DNA of 7,104 nt from JBBQXV01 sp043785585. GTDB taxonomy: Bacteria; Myxococcota_A; Polyangia; Polyangiales; Polyangiaceae. Below are positions 1-5,206 of the stretch, in pieces; the first letter of the stretch is position 1; every line of letters begins with the position of its first letter. The stretch spans positions 1 to 7,104 of the forward strand of contig JAYVXB010000193.1 in the NCBI GenBank assembly GCA_043785585.1, in the 5' to 3' direction. The translations under genes were made by a program, and so were the position numbers. The notes beneath the pieces are model-generated. The model was not told where the DNA came from. It did no database searches and saw nothing but the letters and a program-made list of their open reading frames with translations.

Positions 1-804
1 CTCGACGCGGGCGACATCCAGGGGCTCGCGGCGGCGCTCCGACCGGAGACGCGCCTCGTGATAAGCGAGTCGCCGACGAACCCGTACCTGTCGTGCGTCG
101 ATCTCGCAGCGCTCGCTGCGGCGTGCAAAGGGCGGCGCGGCTTGAAGACGCTCATCGACGCGACGTTCGCGACGCCGGTGAACTGCCGCCCCGCCGAGCT
201 CGGGATCGACATCGTCGTGCACAGCGCGACGAAGTACATCGGCGGGCACAACGACGTGCTCGCGGGCGTGATGTGCGGCTCGCAGGGGATCTGCTCGGTG
301 GTGCGCGATCTCCGCGGCGTGCTCGGGACGGTGTGCGATCCGCACGCCGCGTTCCTCGTCGCGCGCGGCTTGAAGACGCTCACGCTCCGCGTCGAGCGGC
401 AGAACGCGACGGCGCTCGCGATCGCGCGCCGCCTCGAGGCGCACCCGGCGATCGAGCGCGTCTACTACCCGGGGCTCGAGTCGCACCCGGACCACGCGAT
501 CGCGAAGGCGCAGATGAGCGGGTTCGGCGGCGTCGTGAGCTTCGTCGTGAAGGGGAGCGCTGCGGTGAAGCCGCTCGATGCCGCTCGGCGCGTCGTCGAC
601 CGGATGAAGATCGCGCGCATCGGTCCGTCGTTCGGCGGCGTCGAGTCGCTGATCGAGCCGCCGGCGATCATGAGCTACTACGAGATGACGTCGGAGGAGC
701 GCGCCGCGATCGGGATCCACGACGGGCTCGTGCGGATGGCGGTCGGGATCGAAGAGGCCGCAGACCTCGTCGCGGACTTGGAGCAGGCGCTCTCTACGGG
801 TTAG
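1..804 (+). CDS. metB: Cystathionine gamma-synthase-type PLP enzyme, 5'-truncated by window edge
   Basis: The frame is open from base 1 to a TAG at 802-804, giving 267 residues. The Cys/Met-metabolism PLP family is usually about 380-400 residues, so roughly 120 N-terminal residues lie outside the window; the GTG at 58 is an internal Val codon, not a start. Visible landmarks (fragment numbering): the ESPTNPYL segment near residue 24; Asp53 in LIDATFATP, expected to contact the PLP ring nitrogen; the Schiff-base Lys78 in SATKYIGGHNDVLAG; the SFGGVESLIEPPAIMSY segment from residue 210; and Arg245 in LVRMAVGIE, expected to bind the substrate carboxylate. By family knowledge these cytoplasmic enzymes join an activated homoserine ester to cysteine to form cystathionine (methionine synthesis). 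Sister enzymes (cystathionine gamma-lyase, O-acetylhomoserine sulfhydrylase) share the fold. GFGGVVSF, APSFGG-like and PAIMSY segments recall plant-type cystathionine gamma-synthase from memory, favouring metB. Family call is firm; exact reaction is less so. Confidence 0.9.
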   Translation, partial: LDAGDIQGLAAALRPETRLVISESPTNPYLSCVDLAALAAACKGRRGLKTLIDATFATPVNCRPAELGIDIVVHSATKYIGGHNDVLAGVMCGSQGICSVVRDLRGVLGTVCDPHAAFLVARGLKTLTLRVERQNATALAIARRLEAHPAIERVYYPGLESHPDHAIAKAQMSGFGGVVSFVVKGSAAVKPLDAARRVVDRMKIARIGPSFGGVESLIEPPAIMSYYEMTSEERAAIGIHDGLVRMAVGIEEAADLVADLEQALSTG

Positions 805-809
805 AGCGC
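787..809. repeat. Inverted repeat across the convergent gene ends (possible bidirectional terminator)
   Basis: GCGCTCT (787-793) and AGAGCGC (803-809) are perfect 7-bp inverted arms around a 9-base spacer. The element spans the TAG of the PLP-enzyme gene (802-804) and the TAA of the helicase gene on the other strand (801-803). A second register, CTCTA (792-796) with TAGAG (802-806), is also possible. There is no T tract on either side, so it is not a classical intrinsic terminator; a hairpin that stops or protects both transcripts is inference. Confidence 0.4.
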
Positions 810-2933
810 ATCGAGCGCGGCGAGGAGCGCGTTCGCCGCGTTCGTCGTCTCTTCGATGCTCATGCTCGGCTCGTCGCGCACCTCGCGCTCGTCGAGCATC
901 TCGCGCGGCACGTCCAGCAAGAACCGGCTCGGCGTCCGCGGCATCGCCTTTCCACGCGAGACTCGTGTGCGCGCGCGCGACAAGAAGAGGAGCTCGCGCG
1001 CCCGCGTCACGCCGACGTAGAAGAGGCGGCGTTCTTCCTCGATGTCCGCGGCGAATTTCTCCGTGCCGCTCGGGTTCGCCGTCGTCGACACGTCGTTCGC
1101 TTTCGTGTCGAGCGTCCGCGCGTGCGGGAGCAGGCCCTCTTCGCAGCCGATCAAGAAGACGACGTCGAACTCGAGCCCCTTCGAGCCGTGCAGCGTCGAC
1201 AGCGTCACCGCGTCGCCCGCCTTCTCTTCCTCTTCGCTCGAGTCGAGAGTGAGTGCTTGGAGGAACGCGGCGAGATCCGCCGCCTCGCCCTTGCCGGACT
1301 TCTCGGCCTCGGTCTTCTTGTCCTCGCGCACCTCGCGTCGCACGAACGTATTGAAGAGCCCTTCGACGTTCGCCCAGCGCTTGCCCGCGACGTCCGGCGT
1401 CGGCGAGCTCGCGTCGACCTCGCGTTTCAGCCCCGAGCGATCGCCGAGCCCGCGGATCACCTCGCTCGCGCGCTTCTTCTCGGCGAAGATCTCGCGCCGC
1501 GTCTCTTCGATGATCACCGCGAGCGCCTTGCATCCTTCGCGCGCAGCGGGCGACACGTCATCGAGCGCATCGACGCGCTCGACCGCCTGCCACAGCGACC
1601 ACCCGCGCGCGACCGCGTACGACGCGAGCTTGTCGAGGCTCGCCTCGCCGATCCCGCGGGCAGGGTAGTTCACGATGCGGCGGAGGCTGATGTCGTCGGT
1701 CGGATGGAGCGCGACCTTCATGTACGCGAGGAGATCCTTCACCTCCTTGCGCTCGAAGAACTGCGTCCCGCCGATCATCCGGTACGGCACGCCCTCTTCG
1801 CGGAGCGCCTCTTCGATCGCCTTCGCCTGGCCGTTCGAGCGATAGAGCACCGCGAGCGTGCGCGCAGACCGCCGCTCGTCCTTGATCATCCGCCGCAGCT
1901 CTTTGCCGATGTGACGCGCTTCGATCTCCGGCGACGGCGCGACGAGCGTGCACACCTTCTCGCCGCCCGCGCGATCCGTGAAGAGCGCCTTCTTGTATTT
2001 CGCGTCCTGGCGCTTCGCGATGACAGCGTTCGCGACCTCGAGCACGGGCGCGCGCGAGCGGTAGTTCTGTTCGAGCTTGATGACCGTCGCGCCGGGGAAG
2101 TGCTCCTCGAACTCGAGGATGTTGCGAACGTCGGCGCCACGCCACGCGTAGATCGATTGATCGTCGTCGCCGACGACACAGATGTTCCGGTGCGTCTCGG
2201 CGAGCAGCCGCAGAAGCTGGAGCTGCGCGCGGTTCGTGTCTTGGTACTCGTCGACCAAGATGAAGCGGTAGCGCTCCTGCCACTTCGCGAGGAGATCGGC
2301 GCGCGACGTCCAGAGGCGCGCGACCTCGCAGACGAGATCGTCGAAGTCGTACGCGCGAAACTGGCGGAGCGCGGCCTGGTAGCGCGGGTAGAGGAGCTTG
2401 ATCATCTCCTCGTAGGGATCGTCGGAGTCCGGGAGCTCTTCGGCGGAGAGGAAGGCGTTCTTCGCGTTCGAGATCCCGGTCAGGATCGCGATCGCGTCGT
2501 AGCTGCGGTCGGCGCGCACCGTGCGCAGAAGCTCTTTGACGGTCCCGAGCGCGTCGCCCTGATCGAAGATCGTGAACGCGCCGCCGAGCGCGGTCCGCTC
2601 GCGCGTCAGCACGCCGAGGCCGAACGAGTGGAAGGTCGAGATCGTCAGGTCGCGCGCCGAGGGAGGACCGACGGTGCCTTTCTTCGCGCGCTTCCTCGGC
2701 CCGCTCGAGTCGCCGCCCATCGTCGACGCGATGCGCTCGCGCATCTCGCCGGCGGCCTTGTTCGTGAACGTGAGCGCGACGATCGCGTGCGGAGGCACAC
2801 CGCGCTCGACGAGGCGCGCGATCCGATTCGTGATGACGCGCGTCTTTCCGGAGCCGGCTCCGGCGAGGACGAGCAGCGGCCCGGTCTGGTGCTCGACGGC
2901 CTGCTGCTGTGCGGGGTTCAGAGGGAACTTCAT
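801..2933 (-). CDS. rep: Rep/UvrD/PcrA-family ATP-dependent DNA helicase (SF1A, 3'-5')
   Basis: A complete 710-residue protein, close to the family range of about 670-750. The motifs appear in order: Q motif LNPAQQQAVE (5-14); Walker A AGAGSGKT (24-31); Ia LTFTNKAAGEMRERI (54-68); Ib TISTFHSFG (97-105); FDDL (197-200); II LVDEYQDTN (226-234); III VVGDDDQSIYAWRGAD (253-268); IV LEQNYRS (287-293); GGTQFFERKEVKDLLAYMK (388-406); V LSTLHGSKGLEF (near 578-589); VI EEERRLFYVGVTRA (632-645). Such enzymes unwind DNA 3' to 5' in fork restart and repair. From memory, the N-terminus and SRFLLDVP tail fit E. coli Rep better than UvrD, so the symbol is a best match, not proof. Only about 35 residues follow SRFLLDVP, so the long C-terminal extension of UvrD/PcrA appears absent. 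The ATG at 2931-2933 is the only plausible start, because an in-frame TGA lies seven codons upstream; the ribosome site is weak (GAAGGCGG, about 12 bases away). Confidence 0.95.
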   Translation of the reverse strand: MKFPLNPAQQQAVEHQTGPLLVLAGAGSGKTRVITNRIARLVERGVPPHAIVALTFTNKAAGEMRERIASTMGGDSSGPRKRAKKGTVGPPSARDLTISTFHSFGLGVLTRERTALGGAFTIFDQGDALGTVKELLRTVRADRSYDAIAILTGISNAKNAFLSAEELPDSDDPYEEMIKLLYPRYQAALRQFRAYDFDDLVCEVARLWTSRADLLAKWQERYRFILVDEYQDTNRAQLQLLRLLAETHRNICVVGDDDQSIYAWRGADVRNILEFEEHFPGATVIKLEQNYRSRAPVLEVANAVIAKRQDAKYKKALFTDRAGGEKVCTLVAPSPEIEARHIGKELRRMIKDERRSARTLAVLYRSNGQAKAIEEALREEGVPYRMIGGTQFFERKEVKDLLAYMKVALHPTDDISLRRIVNYPARGIGEASLDKLASYAVARGWSLWQAVERVDALDDVSPAAREGCKALAVIIEETRREIFAEKKRASEVIRGLGDRSGLKREVDASSPTPDVAGKRWANVEGLFNTFVRREVREDKKTEAEKSGKGEAADLAAFLQALTLDSSEEEEKAGDAVTLSTLHGSKGLEFDVVFLIGCEEGLLPHARTLDTKANDVSTTANPSGTEKFAADIEEERRLFYVGVTRARELLFLSRARTRVSRGKAMPRTPSRFLLDVPREMLDEREVRDEPSMSIEETTNAANALLAALDAL

Positions 2934-3012
2934 GACGACGACGAACCGCCTTCAAACCACGGACGTCGACAGGACACTAGATTGCGAATTCGGCTCGCGT
3001 ATGCTCTCGCCC
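2934..3012. promoter_or_regulatory. Divergent intergenic region with candidate -10 box
   Basis: This 79-bp region lies between the ATG of the helicase (leftward) and the ATG chosen for the lipoprotein (rightward), so it should hold both promoters. It is locally more AT-rich than the genes. TAGATT at 2978-2983 matches four of six bases of a sigma-70 -10 box and lies 17 bp before the ATG at 3001 and 29 bp before the ATG at 3013. No good -35 box stands at 16-18 bp from it. No clear Shine-Dalgarno precedes either rightward ATG. The leftward promoter could not be assigned. The assignment rests on position and weak consensus only. Confidence 0.35.
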
Positions 3013-5130
3013 ATGAAGTCGCCGATATCCTCCTTCGCGCCTCTGGCGCTCGCGGTGCTCGCCGCGCTCGTCGTCGGCGCGTCCGGCGCATGCGGCGGGC
3101 AGCAGCCCACCGTCGTGAACCCGACGCCGATCGCGTCCGCGAAGCCGACGGCGTCGACGTCGCAAGTGGTCCCGCCGCTCGGCACCGATACCAGCGCCGT
3201 CCCCGAGCCGAAGAACCTCCTCGTGTCCGGTCGCGTGGCAAGCCTCGGTCGCGCGCTGAAGTCGGTGCACGCGTGGTCGCAGCTCCCGATGCCGAAGGAC
3301 GACGCGGTGACCGAGCTTCTCACGACCGAAGCGGTCGGCGGTCTCGTCGATCTCGAGCAACCGATCGACTTCGCGGTCGCGGTCGCGGGCAGCGGCACGC
3401 GCCTCAAAGAACAGATCGCGGTCTCGGCGGCGATCAAAGATTTCGAGAAGGCGAAGGTCGCGTTCCTCGAGCACTTCAAGCTCACGCTCGACGGCGGGAT
3501 GCTCCACATCGACGGCCTCGGTCGCGCGGCCGCTGCGGGCGACGACGACGACGACGATGCGCCCGCGAAAGGCGAAAAACCGAAAGACGACGAGATCGAA
3601 GATCGCCGTCACTGCGCGCTCGCGCCCGCGTTCGGCGCCGCGCCCGTGCGCCTCGTGTGCGGTTGGTCGCTCGGTGCGCTCCGAACGCTCGGGCCGTACC
3701 TGACGCGCAACGCGACGCGCACGAGCACGACGTCCGACGTGACGGTGCAGCTGCGCACCTCGCCGGTGAAGCAGCTCATCAGCGATCAGAAGTCGATGGT
3801 GCGCGGGCTGGTGTCGACGATGCTCGGGATGCGCGGCTTGAACCGCGGGATGGCCGACGTCGCGGGCTCGCTCGGGATGGACCTCGCCGATCTCGCGCTC
3901 GATCTCGACGGCGCGACGCTGGATGCGAAGCTCGACGACGCCGGAGCCAACCTGACGCTCGCCGCGAAGTTCGGCGGGCAGAGCGCCGCGCTCACGAAGC
4001 TCGCCACGCAGCACCCGGAGCGGACCGACGTGGCCCCCGCTTCGTTCTGGCAGCTGCCCGGCGACTCCGAGCTCGCCGTCTTCTACCGCGGTCTCGACAA
4101 GCCGGAGCTCGAGGGCGCGCGCGATCTGTTCGCGAACGTGATCGGCTCGCAGCTCTCGGGCGACGGCGTCACCGATCCGGAGCGCGCGGCGATCGTCGAT
4201 GCGTTCAAGAAGATGACGTCGGGCGCGGCCGCCGTCTTCGGCGCGGGGCTCGATGCGCCGAAGGTGCGGCGCGCGTTTGCGGATCAGCGGACGGCGGATC
4301 GTTTCAGTCGCACGTCGGCGCCCGATGCGGCGCGCATCGAGGCGCGTCGCGGTGCGGCCGAGGCGGTGCTCGGATGGAGCGTCTTCGGCATCGACGAAGG
4401 CGCGGCAAAGTTCGCGGGCGCGGCGCGCGATCTCGTGACGGCGTTCGGCAAGCCCAAGGTCACGACGGCGTTCAAGACGAAGCGAAAGGATGGCCCGGTC
4501 CCGGCAATGCGCATCGGCGCGACCCCCAAGGGGATGCCGAAGGACACGCTTCACCTCGAGATCGATCTCTATCCGTACGTCGCGCCGCAGTCGTCGACGC
4601 CGCCGAGCCCCACGACGACGCCGAAGCCCGGCGACAAACCGCAGTCACCGAAGCCCGCTGGCGACCGGCCCGTCGCGAAGGACGACGCGGCGAAAGCGCC
4701 GAAGCCGCTCCGCATCCACATGCTGATCGTGCCCGACGGCGCCGCGCGAACGTGGATCGTTCTGTCGGCGGACGAATCGACCGCGACCGCGAAGGCGACG
4801 GCGGTGCTCGCCTCGTCTCCCGATTCGGACAAGCTCCTTCGGCGCGAGGGGCTCGACGCGCTCAAGACCGGGAAGATGGGCGCCGGCGGATTCTTCACGC
4901 AGCGCGGATGGCCGACGTTTCAGCACCGGCTCGGTGCGATCGGCGGAAGCTTCACCGGGATCGGCGAGCACTACGACGACGCGACCGCCGCGCAGCACGG
5001 CGGGACGACGCCGATCCTCTTCGGCTTCACCGCGCAGCCGTCGGGTCCGTTCACCGCGACGGTGCAGTTGCCGCGCGCGGCGATCGAGGACTTCGTGGTG
5101 AGCTTCATTAAGAAGCTCACTGGCGGCTGA
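3013..5130 (+). CDS. Predicted large lipoprotein of unknown function
   Basis: I do not recognise the family. The 705-residue protein begins with a classic export signal: Lys2, a hydrophobic stretch (about 8-23), then GASGAC with Cys27 as the likely lipidated residue. The lipobox has Ser rather than Leu at -3, so lipidation is likely rather than certain. The ATG at 3001 would add four residues; I prefer 3013 because it gives a compact signal with an early Lys, but neither has a ribosome site. Residues about 60-170 and 195-520 look like compact mixed alpha/beta domains, separated by an acidic low-complexity stretch (six Asp at 177-182, then Lys/Glu/Asp). A landmark is PASFWQLPGDSELAVFYRG (342-360). 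The mature protein has two further Cys, 201 and 216, that could form a disulfide. A Pro/Thr/Lys linker (527-565) precedes a final domain of about 140 residues. It probably sits in the cell envelope. No catalytic motif is visible. Codon use matches the neighbours. Confidence 0.85.
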   Translation: MKSPISSFAPLALAVLAALVVGASGACGGQQPTVVNPTPIASAKPTASTSQVVPPLGTDTSAVPEPKNLLVSGRVASLGRALKSVHAWSQLPMPKDDAVTELLTTEAVGGLVDLEQPIDFAVAVAGSGTRLKEQIAVSAAIKDFEKAKVAFLEHFKLTLDGGMLHIDGLGRAAAAGDDDDDDAPAKGEKPKDDEIEDRRHCALAPAFGAAPVRLVCGWSLGALRTLGPYLTRNATRTSTTSDVTVQLRTSPVKQLISDQKSMVRGLVSTMLGMRGLNRGMADVAGSLGMDLADLALDLDGATLDAKLDDAGANLTLAAKFGGQSAALTKLATQHPERTDVAPASFWQLPGDSELAVFYRGLDKPELEGARDLFANVIGSQLSGDGVTDPERAAIVDAFKKMTSGAAAVFGAGLDAPKVRRAFADQRTADRFSRTSAPDAARIEARRGAAEAVLGWSVFGIDEGAAKFAGAARDLVTAFGKPKVTTAFKTKRKDGPVPAMRIGATPKGMPKDTLHLEIDLYPYVAPQSSTPPSPTTTPKPGDKPQSPKPAGDRPVAKDDAAKAPKPLRIHMLIVPDGAARTWIVLSADESTATAKATAVLASSPDSDKLLRREGLDALKTGKMGAGGFFTQRGWPTFQHRLGAIGGSFTGIGEHYDDATAAQHGGTTPILFGFTAQPSGPFTATVQLPRAAIEDFVVSFIKKLTGG
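3541..3558 (+). repeat. GAC trinucleotide run coding six Asp
   Basis: Five GAC codons followed by GAT encode Asp177-Asp182 of the lipoprotein. The run is in frame, so slippage would change the Asp count without breaking the frame. It lies in an acidic and lysine-rich segment that is probably a flexible linker. Confidence 0.8.
5098..5120 (+). terminator. Perfect 9-bp hairpin at the 3' end of the lipoprotein gene (terminator-like, no T tract)
   Basis: GTGAGCTTC (5098-5106) and GAAGCTCAC (5112-5120) are perfectly complementary around the 5-base loop ATTAA, and two G-U pairs could extend the stem outward. It lies in the last codons of the lipoprotein gene (encoding VSFIKKLT) and ends 10 bases before the gene's final base at 5130. 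No T run follows, so intrinsic termination is doubtful. A pause site or protected mRNA 3' end is possible. Confidence 0.4.
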
Positions 5131-5197
5131 CGGCAAAGCGCGATTCCGCGCGGATTCTTTGGCCCGCGCGCCGGGTGCCGGTAAGTACATGTAGGAT
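5131..5197 (+). other. Short intergenic gap with mutually exclusive GC hairpins
   Basis: GCGCG (5138-5142) pairs with CGCGC (5147-5151) around ATTC and is followed by a weak TTCTTT (5155-5160), the nearest thing here to an intrinsic terminator. CGCGCGG (5147-5153) can instead pair with CCGCGCG (5164-5170) around a 10-base loop; the two stems share 5147-5151 and cannot form together. CG-alternating sequence makes such stems common by chance in this genome. No convincing promoter was found. AGGA at 5193-5196 resembles a ribosome site but lies only one base before the ATG at 5198. Confidence 0.35.
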
Positions 5198-5206
5198 ATG
5201 ACTTAC
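5181..5206 (+). promoter_or_regulatory. Inverted repeat flanking the start codon of the membrane protein gene
   Basis: GTAAGT (5181-5186) is the reverse complement of ACTTAC (5201-5206); the 14-base spacer holds the palindrome TACATGTA (overlapping, 5186-5193), the AGGA box and the ATG at 5198-5200. This AT-richer patch stands out from its surroundings. It could be a DNA operator or an RNA stem placing the start codon in the loop. The arms are only 6 bp, so chance is a real alternative. Confidence 0.3.

Noticed and set aside
58..60. GTG as start of the PLP-enzyme gene
   Set aside because: The frame is open to base 1 and the preceding residues (ending PETRLV before ISESPTNPY) fit the conserved family sequence, so GTG is an internal Val.
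1558..2955. Open frame of 465 codons on the - strand within the helicase region
   Set aside because: Out-of-frame shadow of the helicase gene with very high Arg content; the helicase frame holds all the SF1 motifs.
2572..3012. Upstream extension of the lipoprotein frame by 147 codons
   Set aside because: It is antisense to the helicase N-terminus and would bury the signal peptide inside the protein; the start at 3013 (or 3001) is far more plausible.
3541..3558. GAC run as a contingency (phase-variation) locus
   Set aside because: It is a trinucleotide repeat in frame, so length change cannot switch the gene off; it more likely encodes an acidic linker.
2977..4554. Open frame of 525 codons on the - strand opposite the lipoprotein
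   Set aside because: Arg/Glu-rich and lacking any recognisable motif; the + strand frame has a signal peptide, lipobox and typical exported-protein composition.
93..5111. A 1672-codon open frame on the + strand
   Set aside because: It runs through the PLP-enzyme gene and the lipoprotein gene out of frame and antisense to the helicase. The product is Arg/Ala/Asp-rich without domains or signals, as expected for a shadow frame in GC-rich DNA where stop codons are scarce.
5192..5197. TAGGAT as a -10 box directly before the ATG at 5198
   Set aside because: Transcription would start inside the coding region and remove the signal peptide start; there is no suitable -35 box either.
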